From: Paulownia fortunei
Taxonomy: Eukaryota > Streptophyta > Magnoliopsida > Lamiales > Paulowniaceae
Assembly (NCBI GenBank): GCA_019321725.1
Contig: CM033110.1
Coordinates: forward strand, 3,713,278-3,777,277
DNA: 64,000 bases
Direction of reading: 5' to 3'
The notes under the pieces were generated by a model, which was given only the letters and a program-made list of their open reading frames with translations, did no database searches and was not told the DNA's origin. Positions 47,192-60,297 of the stretch are shown here, piece after piece. Made by a program: the position numbers and the translations under genes. Each line of letters begins with the position of its first letter. The stretch's first letter is position 1.

Positions 47192-49953
47192 TGTGATACC
47201 CGAGCCTCTTACTACTTACTTGGCCACATATGATTCATGTATTACATGTTAATTACGTGCTATTTGCATTGGTATGACATCATATAATTCATTTTATTTT
47301 ATACGATGTTGTTAACCATTAAACTTAATTTTGAAGCTCTCGCACGGTATTGATTATCGAATCCCCTAACTTAAGTGGTTGATTTTGTATTGAAATAAGA
47401 AGAAATTTAGGTATCAATATAGTGAATAGTGTTAGGTTACACGTGGTAACCTTAGGAGTTCGAAATGTATCAATACCATAATTTAAATGTTATATAACTA
47501 GGTTCATAGGCTTGTAACACTTTCGGTGCACAAACTTATCAATCGGGCAAGAATCAATAATTTTTCGGGTGAAGAACCTAATGAACGGACATAAGAATTT
47601 GCTACGGGGATGAATGGTGATGAAGATAGGTTGCAACCAAATAAGAATATGCGAGACACATAAGATTAGGGCTGCAAGACAAGGGATAAAATCAGATTAT
47701 ACCATTATATGCCACCTCAAGCTTATGCTACCTCATGCTTAGACTTATCAAGTTAGCACCTCAACCTATTCTTCACTCTTAAGCTAACAGCCACGACTTG
47801 AACCTTATTCTGAACCATTTCAGCTTCTAAATACATGGAAAAATATCTCTAAATAGGTTCTAAGTGATTCCAACCGAAAAAGAAGGCAAAACAAGCAAAG
47901 GGAAGGAGAAATAACCAAGTTTAAGTAGAAAACTGTGCAAGGTGAACTTAACCTACGGGTTTGGCATGAATTTCAGATTTATTTTGAGGTTTATTGGCTT
48001 ATTAAACTTTGAATATTATTTATAAATATGTTAGAATGTTATTAGATAGGCTTTGATGCATAAAGAAAGGGTTTGTGGTTGGAAATAATTGATAGAAAAT
48101 ACTTGTGCTAGAAACTATCACCTTACTGTATTATTGTGTTTTAGGCTTCAAAAGTGTATGGTATGTTGAATAAAATCTATAATTATCATCATATATATGT
48201 TTATATATGAGTTAAGATTATTGGAATGAATTTTGATCGGTTAGAAATTGAAATAGAGAATGATATTGGAGAAACACTCAAACTGCCAAAGTAGCAAAAT
48301 CTATTTTGGTGTGCTGTGAAGGAAACTAAATTAGCGGAGCCAAATCCATTATTTTTGGCAAGAATATAACCTGGTTGTCTTTGTGTATATGTTTATATAA
48401 ATGTGGTAAAAAGTTGGGAGAGATTGAATATACGTAAGGGTGCCAAAACTATTAATTTCATGAAGTGTGTAAAACTGTCACGGTAGGAAAATAATCTATT
48501 TCAGTATGTTGTGAAGAGAGCTGAACTTAAGAAGCTATATCCATGAGTTTTAGAAATTATGCGATTTGTTTATATTTATATACATGTTATCTAAGTGTGG
48601 TAAAAATTTGTGAGTGATTGAATATGTTTAGGGATGTCAAAATTATCATGCAACTAAATTGGACAGCAAGTAAACATGAAAATGTTAATATGTCCCATTT
48701 GATAATTTAATATATTTCAACCTAGACATATTGCTATTGAGTGTTAACAATTAGGTACATGATATTAGAGTTATAATAGTTCAATTATATGATGTTTACA
48801 TGTATCTAAGATGAGAAATTAAGGTATTGGAGGGACTAGATTAGGTTCTAGTTTGTAAAATCTAGATAGCTTAGTGTTTAAGGTCTTAGTATGATATTTT
48901 ATGCTTTCAACTTGTCAAATTGGGAATGGTGCTTGATGTTAGTAATATTACAGACTATTTTATATCTAAGATTGGAGGAGAACAATAAACAAATGTAGAC
49001 TAAGCCACCAACCAAGCGAAAAGTAAGTAAAGATTCATTTACGACTATAATGCATAGACATAGTAGATGTGTGAATCATATATACTATGATAAATTATAT
49101 GTGCATAGTAGAGGGCTCTCCATTGAGCATACATACATGAACATTGTCATTGGCATGTGCATGCATCATATACGAGTATTGTGATAAATCTTGCATTGCA
49201 CGGCATGATTATGAGAAAGGAAAATATTTTGCTGACACTACTACTGCACCGAAGCATGCATGGATTTGCATGCATATGAGTATGCATGGATTTGCATGCT
49301 TATATGATTATTGGCCATTGGATTATGGCGGTGTACAGAGCTCTTTTTCAGTGCATGGGATAATAGCGTTGGTCAGGGGCCCAAGAAAGAAATGATTTTG
49401 AGAGAAATATTTTGATGCATAAAATTGCATTGTGGGCATAGCATTTTGAGATGCATGACTTGATATTGTGGATTATTTTTTGACATGCATAATCATTACT
49501 TGCTGAGATTAGCTCATATAGTTTATGCATTGTAGGTGAGTACGGCGACGCTTGAAACATCTTTTACCGGCTGAGCGGTTGTTGGAGCTCCTACAGGTGT
49601 CTGAGGGAGTGTGTACATGGATGATGACCTGTTGGGCTATTTTGTTGGCTTGTTATTTTTTGAGTCTGTTGTATTATATTTTTAGACTGATACTATATTT
49701 CGCTTTTAAAACTTTACTGTAAATAAGTATGTAAATATTAGGTCGTTGTGAGTATTGTGCTTTTATATAAATACTGATTCTGCTATATACATGACGTGTG
49801 AGAAAGTATTTTTAACAGAGTTGTACATGTAAGAAGTGATTTATCTTTTCTTAAAGTGTTATAAAAAAATAAAAAAAATTCCATACATGCACACAGGTTC
49901 TATCATATTAAATTATACTATATATCTAGTTGTACAGTAACGGAGTTGTTACG
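47192..49953 (+). repeat. Gypsy 3' LTR, full length
   Basis: It begins TGTGATACCCGAGCC directly after the purine tract AAGGAGGGGA and runs 2.76 kb to GTTGTTAC at about 49953. Its last 2 kb match the 5' LTR closely, with scattered substitutions and one 60-base difference. The first 0.77 kb has no counterpart at the 5' end of the element. Confidence 0.85.
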
Positions 49954-49959
49954 TTATGT

Positions 49960-50640
49960 CCCTAATCAGAACACGGCCACACAATCTACCTATAACAATC
50001 GTTCTAGACAAACACATGTCGTAACTCAATAGAATACTACCAACCCAGAATGGCTCTTGGACTTCGGTGTTTCTCACCACATCTCAAATGATCTTCAGAA
50101 TCTTTCTCATCAGTCTAATTATTTGGGCTGAGATGTCTTAGTTATTGGTGATGGTAAATGTTTACAAATAACACACACATGCTCTACCACCCTTCCCATT
50201 ATATTATACTTATTTAAAATGAATAATATTCTTTGTGTTCCCACTGTGCAGATTTTGATTTCTCAATTTTGTTTTACAAATAATGTCTGAATTCATATCC
50301 ACTTGTTTTTATGTGAAGATCTCCATACGGGGCAAGAATACTACGTGGACCATTTAATGGTGGTGTTTATGTGTGGTCAAATTCCACTACTAAGACGTAA
50401 CCTTTGATTGCTTTTTCCAATGTTAAGACTTCAATTCCTAATTGGCATCATCATCTAGGTCATTCTCTTAAAGTATTGCAAAATTTAGTTTCATCTAGGT
50501 GTTTTTCCTTGTCATCTAATAACATTATCCCCATTTTTTGTGTAATTCATGCAAGTGCAATAAAAGTCATAAATTAGCTTTTTCCACTTCCACTATTATA
50601 ATAAGTTCATCTCCTTTACAAGTTATTTACAAAAACATTG
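49960..50640 (+). pseudogene. Copia pol fragment (protease and pre-integrase region)
   Basis: The translation gives WLLDFGVSHHISNDLQNLS (copia protease region, active-site Ser changed to Phe), IGDGKCLQITHTCSTTLP, a NNILCVP word and WHHHLGHS of the GAG-pre-integrase domain near 50441-50464. Several stops and frame changes interrupt it. It begins right where the gypsy 3' LTR ends, so the gypsy element probably inserted into an older copia copy. No LTRs of this copia element were found. Confidence 0.75.
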
Positions 50641-50937
50641 GTTTTGCCCATTTTGATACTTTTGAACACATTTTTGCCATCTTGAAACTCATCATTTAAA
50701 ATGCAATGAACAATTAATTCCCAATTACTTTAGATTTAAGAAACAAATAATATAACCCAAGTAAAATTCATAATTCTGGCTTTTTATATCAAGCATTAGC
50801 AGACTATTGATAGGGGAAATATTTCATTTTATAATATACATTTACAATGAAATTCAACTTCTTCTTTAATTTATTCCACAATGAACTAAATTTAACTATA
50901 TTTCAAATATGGTATAAAATGTTCTTAGCTATTAATA

Positions 50938-50975
<38 letters not shown>

Positions 50976-52788
50976 GAAATGCAAACACGATTCTAGTTAT
51001 CAACATAGTTATTTAACATAAAAGCTCATAATAAATTAGCATTCTTATGTAAGTTCTTTACTTTAAATTTATATTGAAAATACGCAATGCACGCAAATGC
51101 TAATAAATAACTACATGGTAATTAGTTGACAAAGCTCACATTGTATATATACAAAAAATCTAATGCAAAATTAAATTAATATGAACTCAATATTAACTTG
51201 TAGAATCTTGGTCCCCAATTAAACGTACAACTCATTGTTATAAGATCTATTCAAATTTAAACTAAAATAGTTGTAGCTCCAATAAGACTTCAACATAAAA
51301 ATAGCAACAGTAATAAATATATCGTCAATACATAGTTTGACTTTGTAAATGACAAGAAAATATCTTTTCTGCAAAATACAATAATTTTATAACCAATCCC
51401 CAATAAACTAAAAAAATAAAATGAAGTATACTTGTTTATAGTTCATTTTATTTTGTATTGCTTATTAGACTATTAAAATATACACATATACAACCGTGTT
51501 GATAGAGAGGCGAACGACAACAAGATAGATTATAAGCACAGGAGTGTGATACCATGCAGTCTATTCCTTTGAAATTAAAAAATACACCATTTTAATCTTT
51601 TTTTTTCATTATGTTATGGAGATCTCCAATTTAAAAATCAGATAATTTATGTATCACTGGTTACTAGTAAGGTAGTAAAAAGTTATTAAGTACCAAATTA
51701 ATGTTTGACAAACAGTAAACACACCACTAATATTATTTGTTTGTTTGTTAGAATTCCTAATACACCCATACATGGTCATGAACAAAGTTGAAAAACAAGA
51801 ATCCCAAAAAGTCAATTACTACAGTTTTGTAGTTAATATTTAACAAAAACACTTTTCTGATATGCACATGGTCAGCAATTTCCATGAAGTTTACTAGATT
51901 GACGAATGTAATTACGCCCTCCAGCTTCAACCAGCTGCAGCTTCCAGGGCTTCCTCTAATTTGCTGAGTTTCGATCGTCGGCAGCAGATTTGCGCGCTGG
52001 ACGCCTTTCGTACTGAGTCAGTTTCTACTTAACTCGTTCATCTATCTATCTATTGTTCTACCATTTTCATATGGAGCTTTGCAAATTTTATATCAAACAA
52101 TTTTGGCTAACTTGTTGCATTTGCTTCTTCTCATCCTATGTTTCTTAACTAGAGATTTCATTTCTAATCCCCACAGGTTTTAGATTTATCATCTGATTAT
52201 ATTTCAAGGACAAAGAATTAAGATTCGTAATTTTTTGATTCAGATCTAAGTATTTTGAGTTCATTGATAGTTTTTTTTTGGGTAATCTTTATAAACATAT
52301 CATTAGTTTTAAATAAGAGTTTATGAATTTATAGATGTGCAGAAAAAGGTTTAAAATCCAGGGACAAACATTTATTGACTTAAATTTCCAAAAAAATACA
52401 GATGAAAGGAGTGTAGAGTAAATTTTACAGGAGAAAAGTCGATATTAATTCCAAAGTACGGCTCCTAAAATATTTTCAGAAGAAATTTGGAACGATAATA
52501 TGATGTTTTTTACACAAAAAATGTCACATATAACGAGGGTATACATATTTTATTTTTTAAAATATTTTGAAACCCCTGCTGCAATTGGATCTGAAGTTAA
52601 AGAACAACAGGCATCTTTTATAAAGATGAATAAAGGGGCGAAAATGAACTAATTACCTAACGTTAATATATGTTTCTGTGTTGCAAATGATACAATAAGT
52701 ATATGACCAACTTTTGTTTCCTTTGTTAAATTCTCTCACTTTATTTAGACATTTGATTGCAGCAATTCCCTTCTGGTGTAGTATTAAA
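50641..52788. other. Intergenic DNA and leader of the first DUF247 gene
   Basis: 50641-51880 is AT-rich with no gene. A GC-richer patch at 51920-52020 ends TTTCGTACTGAGTCAG and resembles the leader of the second DUF247 gene (62300-62330). The intron-like stretch after it (ATTTTGGCTAACTTGTTGCA near 52102) also has a counterpart at 62610. An acceptor (TTGATTGCAG) lies 27 bases before the DUF247 start. A 5' UTR intron is therefore likely. Confidence 0.5.
50939..50971. repeat. (TA)n microsatellite
   Basis: About 16 uninterrupted TA units in intergenic DNA. Confidence 0.9.
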
Positions 52789-54105
52789 ATGTCAGAAGAG
52801 ACTGTTGATCAGGCTCAGATCATAGTTAATATCATTGATGAGCTTGGAAAATTGCCTTCTAGACATTCAAAGCCATCTATCTTCAAAGTTGATGATTATT
52901 TACGGAGTGGTGAATGGGACAATGTTTATAATCCAGAAATAGTTGCTATTGGTCCTTATCATCACAGGAAATCTCACTTGCAAAATATGGAACAGCACAA
53001 GTACAGATACTTGAAGCGCCTTCTTGAACGAAAAAATGAGGCTAGGCCGGAACGATACGTCGCTGCTGTTGCAGGTATGGAAGAAAGGGCACGAAAATGC
53101 TACGCTGAACATGTTGATCTCAAAAAAAATGATTTTGTTACGTTAATGGTACTTGATGGATGCTTCCTTATTGAGTTGCTTCGCTATCATGGTTTGAGGA
53201 ACTTGAGAGAACCAGATGACCCAATATTCAGACAAGAAAGAATCTTAAGCCAGTTGCGGCACGACTTTGTTTTGCTTGAGAATCAGCTTCCATTCTTTGT
53301 CCTGAATCAGCTGTTCAACATGACCAAAACCGAAGATCCAAATGATGAAATAATTACTCTTACTTTGCTTTTTGTCAAAGGGATGTTTCTGAACCTGTCA
53401 GCTTCGCCGGAGAGCTTACCGATCAGGAACATTGATCATCTCTTTGGTCTAGTACGTGACGTTTGGGTTCTCCCTTTCGTTAAGACGATCACACAGGGAA
53501 ATGCCAGGAAGAATAATGGAACTGACAACTGGGAGAATATAAATTCTGTCTCGGGGCTCCGAGTGGCCGGAATCAAGTTTGAAAAGGCCAAAGACAACAG
53601 CAGCTTGATGGATATTAAATTTGTTGGTGGTGTGCTGAGAATTCCACAATTGAATATATACTATGAGACGGAATCCCAACTCAGAAATCTTGTTGCATAT
53701 GAACAGTACCTTCCTGACGGGGAACCAAGATATGTCTCGGACTATACCTTCTTTCTTCATTGCCTCATTAACACCTCCAACGATGTTGAGTTGCTGCGTC
53801 GTCGTGGCATCATAGGAAACTGGTTGGGAAATGATGAAGAGGTTTCTTTGATGTTTAATCGTCTTGGGAAAAGTATCCTCACCTCTTCTAGGTTCTGTTA
53901 CTCTGAAGTGTTCTGTGATGTTAATAGGCACTACCATCGTCGTACTAAAAAATGGTTGGCGAATTTGTGGAGGGATTATTTCAATAGTCCATGGTCGATC
54001 CTCAAGTTTCTTGCCGCCGTTGCACTGTTGGCTCTTGCCTTGATGCAGACAGTATACACCATTTATGCATATTACCATCCCAGAATAAATTCCAGAAGTC
54101 CTTAA
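52789..54105 (+). CDS. DUF247 (PF03140-type) membrane-anchored plant protein
   Basis: A single coding exon gives 438 residues from the ATG at 52789 (MSEETVDQ); the open frame upstream of it has no ATG. DUF247 hallmarks are visible: IGPYHH (residues 54-59), VLDGCFLIELL (121-131), LLENQLPFFVL (162-172) and a single hydrophobic segment near the C-terminus (about 405-427, FLAAVALLALALMQTVY) that should anchor it in a membrane with a short polar tail. The biochemical function of the family is unknown in eudicots; in grasses DUF247 proteins are male determinants at the S and Z self-incompatibility loci. No break or odd codon use was seen. A tandem relative starts at 63515. A 209-codon minus-strand frame inside it is a shadow. 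Confidence 0.92.
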   Translation: MSEETVDQAQIIVNIIDELGKLPSRHSKPSIFKVDDYLRSGEWDNVYNPEIVAIGPYHHRKSHLQNMEQHKYRYLKRLLERKNEARPERYVAAVAGMEERARKCYAEHVDLKKNDFVTLMVLDGCFLIELLRYHGLRNLREPDDPIFRQERILSQLRHDFVLLENQLPFFVLNQLFNMTKTEDPNDEIITLTLLFVKGMFLNLSASPESLPIRNIDHLFGLVRDVWVLPFVKTITQGNARKNNGTDNWENINSVSGLRVAGIKFEKAKDNSSLMDIKFVGGVLRIPQLNIYYETESQLRNLVAYEQYLPDGEPRYVSDYTFFLHCLINTSNDVELLRRRGIIGNWLGNDEEVSLMFNRLGKSILTSSRFCYSEVFCDVNRHYHRRTKKWLANLWRDYFNSPWSILKFLAAVALLALALMQTVYTIYAYYHPRINSRSP

Positions 54106-57047
54106 TTCTTATCTTATTATGAATATTGGACGCGAATTTCATCTTGGTTCTTGATTTAATTCTGTAATATGTAATACTCAGCATGCTGATATTGAAGAAT
54201 TTCATAATGGATGGACTCACTCTTCTTGATGAGGGAGTAAGCGTTCGTTTACATCTTGATAATAGAACATGTAAGTCATTCTATGTTTTTTGTAGATTTA
54301 ATATCTTCATTCAAGCACAGTCGTGCCTTCTATAATTGCCCTTTGATATTCTCCTCAATTGATATATATGGTAGAAAAAACCTCGACTGTGTGAACTATG
54401 GTAATCTTTAAGTAGAGTTCTTAACTAGCAAAAAACTGGAATTACATTTATGTGGGTAAAAAGGAGAAAGTCCCAACTTACATTGTACCTCAACTTTTGA
54501 TGGATTATTCAATTAAAGATGCCAACATACTTTGAGTATTTTGCACTTTGTCTATTAACCTTTTAAAAAGATTAGCACTTAACAGCCTCAAATGTTATAC
54601 AATAGTGCTCTTTATCATTGAATCCATTTTTTGTTTACAATAAAGTGAAATATTTCAATATTGTGTGCTACTCATTTATGAAATTAAGTCAATTTGAATT
54701 ATCTTATATTTTTTCCTTAGTCTATGTATGTGAAATAATAAAATTATTTTTATGGTTATTTTCTAAGTTATTTTTATAGTATATGTAATATTATGTATAT
54801 TTGTTCGGTGAGATATTATTTGCAATTCAACCTTAGGAATATATGAAAACATTAATACTAATACTAAGATTCACTCTTTTTGAAGTCAACATTCACCCAA
54901 CCAGTAGTGCCTCTCCTATCCATATTTAAATCAAAACTTCAAATGATCCATACCCTTCACTAACAAGCATAAATACACACACACACACATATCACCTTGT
55001 AATTAGAGTTTTATAACGATTATACTTAATTCAGTCCGTTCACTCAATTCCCTCTGAGCATCAGGAGTACAGACCGTATCACTTATTAAGTAAAATCAAA
55101 ATTTTAAGTGCTGAAATTTTTTTCAGGAAGGGAGTTCTTAAACTCTACCAAATTCTACCTCTATAACATTAATTTTTTTTTTTTTTAATTTTAGAATTAG
55201 TCTTGTATATAATTCGGGAACAAAGGAAAGTGAATGTGAAAATCAAATATTTAAGAAAGATTATTTGTAAAGATTGCTTTAGTTAGTGCGAAAATAAATT
55301 AATTTAGACTCCACTTGAAGCTCCTAATTATCTTTCAAACCAAGCCTGAGTTTTTCATTTTTAATTTAAAAAAAAAAAAGTTATACATACTCAGCAGATC
55401 AGCTAGGTTGAAGTTGTCCTGTCCTAATCCAAAACAAGATTATGGTTTGTTGGCTCAGCCTCTTTCCATTAAACTCCGATTAACCCATGAATTTATCAAG
55501 CTCCTGAATTGTAATATTTAAGTTGAAAATTTTAGGTAAAAAAAAAGTATACACATCTATTAAAAGAAATCTTCTATTTTAGCTACCGAAAAATCTAAAA
55601 TTACTCATTACGTAAAATTTCTACTACAGTAATCAAGAATTGATGTTTAAATCATCTTAAAGATATATGAGATCGAGATGGAAATAAAAATGATTTCCAA
55701 TCCCACCGTGAAGGCATTAGTCATTTGAGGATAGATTAATAAAGAGGAAAATGAATTATATTGAGATAGCAATTATAATGAAAATTCATATATATTCATT
55801 TGCTTGTTTTTCAATAATTTATAAAATAACATATTCACAAATTTCAAGCTACAAATATTTTTTAATTATTTAGGCATCATATTTTAGGGGAAAATTTTCA
55901 ATATTTTGACACAAGCTCGAGTTCAAAAAAGATTACGCAGCATAGAGAACCAAGAACCATAAGGTAATCCCATAATGTTTTTTTGTTTTTTTTAATTTTA
56001 GAATTAGTTTGGTAAATAATTCATTCAGTAATAGTATTATAGTTAAATTTATTTAAAATATCTTATAAACTCTTATATCTTATAAAATATTTTTAAAATT
56101 TATAATATATTAAATTTTATTTTAAAAATAAATTATTAAAATATTTAGATTAAATAAAATTATAAATTTTTTAAAATATTAGTAATGATAATTTTATAAT
56201 TAAAATTATTAAAATTAAAAAAATTTATTAAAATAACATCTTAATTTGAAAATAAATTGATATGAAATAACTTTACTTTTAAAAATTTATAAACTCTTAA
56301 ATTAGAATTTTTGACCAAGTCAAAAGCGTCACTTAATTTGCCGACTAGCCCAGTGATTCGGCGTCGTTTCCCAGTCCTCTCTGACAAATGACAACGAGTT
56401 ACTTGTTTCAGCTCTAATCATTAATCTACAGAATATTCTATGCTTTTTTTCTTTTTCCTGAAACCCTGCTATTTTCTGGTTTAATCTGCTGTTTCCTCTT
56501 CAACTTCATGAGTAAAAATTCTATTCCTAATTTATGTTCTTATAAACTTCCGTTGTTTTTAGTGAATAAATGAAAAAAGAAATCTAAAGATTAAAAACAA
56601 ATTAAACAAGTTGATGCATGCTACCATTAAAGATAACCACAGCACTTGCTACAAGCTCAGTATATGTACAAATCTCAGAGTTTTCTCTTGCAGTTTTTGT
56701 CACCTGGTAATAAATGATAACAAGAATAGAAGAGCCATAGAAAAAGAGGAGAAGCGCACTTCAAAAGGAATAAGAGGATGTCAGCTTAGAACTTGAAGTG
56801 TACTTCTGAGTCCATTGAGCTGCTTCCTGTAATGGAAAATTATGGGAAAGCCCCTCGTTAGGTAGAAGTGTAAACATAATAGTATAAGGTAATAAATTGA
56901 GATGTACTACTCTAACATATATATCAGGAGTGCGTGTGTGTGTGAGAGAGAGAAGGGGGGGGGGGGGGTAGGTGTTAATAGTTACCCTTTGTCAATTCTC
57001 GTCCTGGAAATATCCCAAATATGTCTTGGTACAGAAGTAGTTTCTAT
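54106..57047. other. Intergenic DNA between DUF247 and the ATPase-like gene
   Basis: The first 300 bases should contain the DUF247 3' UTR. The rest is AT-rich, with an AC run near 54975-54989, T/A homopolymers and a compound TG/GA/G repeat at 56931-56968. A GC-richer patch at 56330-56480 is unassigned. The part next to 57047 should hold the 3' UTR of the ATPase-like gene. Confidence 0.45.
56931..56968. repeat. Compound (TG)n(GA)n(G)n repeat
   Basis: Seven TG units pass into GA units and end in a 15-base G run, about 80 bases downstream of the stop codon of the minus-strand ATPase-like gene. Confidence 0.85.
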
Positions 57048-60000
57048 CTAAGAAAGAAGACTAAAGATTGGTGTCTTTGGAACTGGTATGCACTTGATGA
57101 GCCAGCCAACCGGCCAAGAGAATGCTGCAATTCCGATGCATGCTGCCCATTGCTTCCAATTCAACCGCTCTGTATGGGCAAACTTATTCAGAAATTCCAC
57201 CAAAATACCTTGAAGAATGATAGTCACCCCAGTGATTCCTATAAACAATTTGTTCTTGAGTATTCCCTCAAACACATTCTTCTTCTCAAGCCTCCTCGCA
57301 TTGAACTGATTGAAAACTTGGCAAAGGACAAAAGTGTTGAAAATATGCGTGTCAATTACTTCTTCATGGACACCAAAGATTGATTCGCCTTTGAACTTTA
57401 AGGTCAAGGCCACTGCTATCTGATACAAAGCTTGGCCTATTATGTTTCTCAACATGATGTTGGTGATAAGTGGGTCCGCCAGATGCACCGGTGGCTTAAT
57501 CATGAGTTCCTCGGTTGGTTTCTCAGTGGCAAGGGCGAGAGCCCCCAGGGTGTCCATAATAAGATTCACCCATAATAACTGGGCTATTGTTAGTGGTGCC
57601 TTACCAGATGAAACTACAGAAACCAAGTTGATCACTAGAGCTGCCACATTTACCGTGAGCTGGAACTGGATGAATTTCTGGATGTTGTTGTAAATGCACC
57701 GTCCCCAGCGCACAACTTTGACAACATTACCAAAATTGCCATCCAAGATGACAATATCTGAACTCTCTTTTGCCACTTCAGTGCTTTGGACTCCCATTGC
57801 AAGTCCTATATCAGCTTCCTTTAGTGTTGGAGCATCATTTGGGCCATCACCAGTCACTGCAACAACATGACCTTTCTCTTTCAGCAATCGCACCATTTGA
57901 AGTTTGTGGTCATCAGATGACATTGCCATCACCCTAATGTCTCCAACTCTATCCTTTTGTTGGTCATTTGTATAGTTGAAAAATTCCTGTGCTTCTACCA
58001 CCGATCCTTCATTCGCCTCTTGACCCGCAGAAAGTATTCCGCATTCCAAGACTATGGCTCTTGCCCTGGAGACATTTTCACTGGTAATCAATTTGACATG
58101 GACCCCAGCGCGTTGACAAATATCAATGGCTTCCCTTATACCAGGGCTACATTGATCTTCAACTCCCACAAGTCCCAAAAGAATCAAGTCACTATCTGGT
58201 ATCTCTTGGTTTGCTGTTTGATTCTCATACTCACCTTCTGAAAGCTGCCTATGCGCAAATGCAATGCACCGAAGCCTGCTAGAAGCCATATTTACAATTA
58301 TATGAAGAATTGTTTCCCTCTCCACATTACTAAGGGCTATGGTATTTCCATCTGAATCATAGTAATAAGAACATAATGGGAAAATTTTATCAGCATCCCC
58401 TTTCCAGTGTAAATGGATTGTGTTGTCTAACTGGTTTTTCAGCGAAATGCCTATTTTCCAACTCTCAGAATAGGATGCCTTTACATTAAGAATTGAAAAT
58501 TGTTTGATATTCTCCATTTCCATGTTCCATCTGATGATAGCCCATGACCAAATTGTCTCATCAACTGGAGTAACTGGGAAAAAGTTGTGGACACGAGCAC
58601 TGGTGTGCCTGATCCCTTGAAAGAAGAGTTCAAGAACTTTGGCTGCGACTGAAGTGTAACTTCTTCCTTCCATGGAGTCTTTACCCACAAAAAATCTAGG
58701 TACCCTCATCTGGTTTGATGCAATAATTCTTTTCATATCTGTGCATATGGTTGTTGCAGAGGCCATTAACTCACAAGCAGAAAGGTTTCTTACCATTGCT
58801 TGATCAGCCATCATTCTTTTGATGGAATATGCAAGAGTAAGACTAATTGCCAGAGGTAATCCTTCTGGAATTGCAACCACCACGATAACCACAGCAGTAG
58901 CAATAATGTCCACCACGGAATTGATGATATCATCAACCTTAGTCCTGCTGCCAAGGAACCCTTTATTCCCATTTTCATCTCTGGTCTTTCCTGTAAAATA
59001 GCACACTAGCAGCATGACAAGGACCAAGAAAGCTACTGCTAAACCCACCTTGCTTAAAATCAAAGTCAGCTGGTGCGATCGTTCATGAAGAGGCGTTTGC
59101 TCGTTAGAGTCCCGACTAATTGTGCTCATCATTTTTCCCCAACTCGTGTTCATTCCAACAGCAGTCACGAGCATCATAGCGCAGCCATCAGCAATCTTGG
59201 CGCCAGAAGGCAGGAATGGGTTTTGATCACGATTGATTTCTACATGATCCCTTTCCCTCGTCATTCTTGATTCATCAACTTTTAAAGAGTGCCCTTCGAT
59301 GAATAAGCCATCAGCAGGCACTTGATCACCAATGTTTAAGCAAACAATGTCACCAACAACAATCTCAAATATTGAAATTTGCTGTCTCCTTCCATTTCTC
59401 ACGACAACTACTAGAACATTGTTGTTAACCTCAAAAAGGTGGTCAAATTTCATGTTCTGCCTGAAATTGCTGGTGGCCGAAATAGAAATAACAAGAAAGA
59501 TTGCAGCAAATATGCTTGCACCATCATACCAGCCTTCTCTAGCCCCATGTTGTTTGATGCCAAACCCCAGAGATAGTGCAGCACAGCCCAGTAGGATCAG
59601 AATTGTTACATCCTTGAATTCTTTCAAAACACAACGGAACAAACTCTTTGTATTCGGCCTAGCAGGATAAGCATTTGTTCCAAAAAACTCCCTTCTACTT
59701 TCAATATCTCGAGAACTCCCTTCTATTCCATTTTGTAAGTGGGTTTTGAGACTTGTCGCTACACCTATACAGGAACAATGGTACTGAGGCTAAGCCACTA
59801 ATTGCAGGAAATTTGGGAAAGAATAACTAGTGTATTTAATCATTTATTAAGTCGAATTGGAGAACTCAAACCTAACTTTCTGACTTCCCTGTGGCATATC
59901 AAAGAAATATTACATATATTGCTAAAACAAGATTCTGGTGCACGTGAAAAATTGAAGAGTCGAATGACATTGCACTGCATCATTTATAATCCGGTCCATG

Positions 60001-60297
60001 AAAAATACTAAACAACATCAGCTTTCATTGATTTTTAAACGTACCTTCGACCCCTCCGTGTTCAATGAGCTCGCCAATGGATTTTTCCTCGACAAGCCTG
60101 TTGAAGAGACTTGACTGGTCGCTGGTGTAGTCGGGCGGCTGATGATTGTCGGAGGGAACACACATGACATTAAATTGCTCCATCGGAATAACAACACCAT
60201 GACTTGGAGAAGTAACCTGATGGATCACCGAAACACTTGAGGCTGCGGGTTGTCTATAGCAAGAGATTGATGATGAGGGCAGTTTGTTTTCATCCAT
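57048..60297 (-). CDS. ACA-type (P2B) Ca2+-ATPase-like protein with altered catalytic motifs
   Basis: Two exons, 60045-60297 and 57048-59764, join through a 280-base GT-AG intron to 989 residues (MDENKLPSS to IFSLLS). Length and order fit plant autoinhibited Ca2+ pumps of the ACA12/13 kind: N-terminal region ending LIEHGGVEG, membrane pairs, A domain, P and N domains, six C-terminal membrane segments. The transport site is kept (PEGL at 384-387, NLIMD at 818-822) and so is the hinge GDGPND near 724. In contrast, the phosphorylation motif retains Asp427 but the next residues are MKRIIAS. TGES in the A domain is TRER (253-256), and TGDN is TSEN (645-648). The usual basic calmodulin-binding helix is not evident in exon 1. 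A normal pump cycle is unlikely. It may be a pseudo-pump or a gene losing function; the family assignment is firm. Confidence 0.88.

Larger units (their letters stand above)
40467..49953 (+). mobile_element. Gypsy (chromovirus-type) LTR retrotransposon, decayed
   Basis: This 9.5 kb element runs on the plus strand: partial 5' LTR, primer-binding site (42501-42512), gag, protease, reverse transcriptase, RNase H, integrase, a chromodomain-like C-terminus, polypurine tract (47181-47190) and a full 3' LTR starting TGTGATACCCGAGCC at 47192. The domain order PR-RT-RH-INT is that of Ty3/gypsy. The first 0.77 kb of the 5' LTR is missing, so no target duplication can be tested. Many nonsense codons make it non-functional. 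Confidence 0.92.

Noticed and set aside
53449..54078. 209-codon open frame on the minus strand
   Set aside because: It lies opposite the conserved DUF247 coding sequence and its translation has no recognisable motif; it is a shadow frame.
56785..56830. Possible extra 3' exon of the ATPase-like gene (EAAQWTQKYTSSS then stop on the minus strand)
   Set aside because: An acceptor-like TTACAG precedes it, but the ATPase frame already ends where the family normally ends and no donor is evident; it is more likely 3' UTR.
57021..57383. 120-codon plus-strand frame
   Set aside because: It is antisense to the C-terminal membrane segments of the ATPase-like gene.
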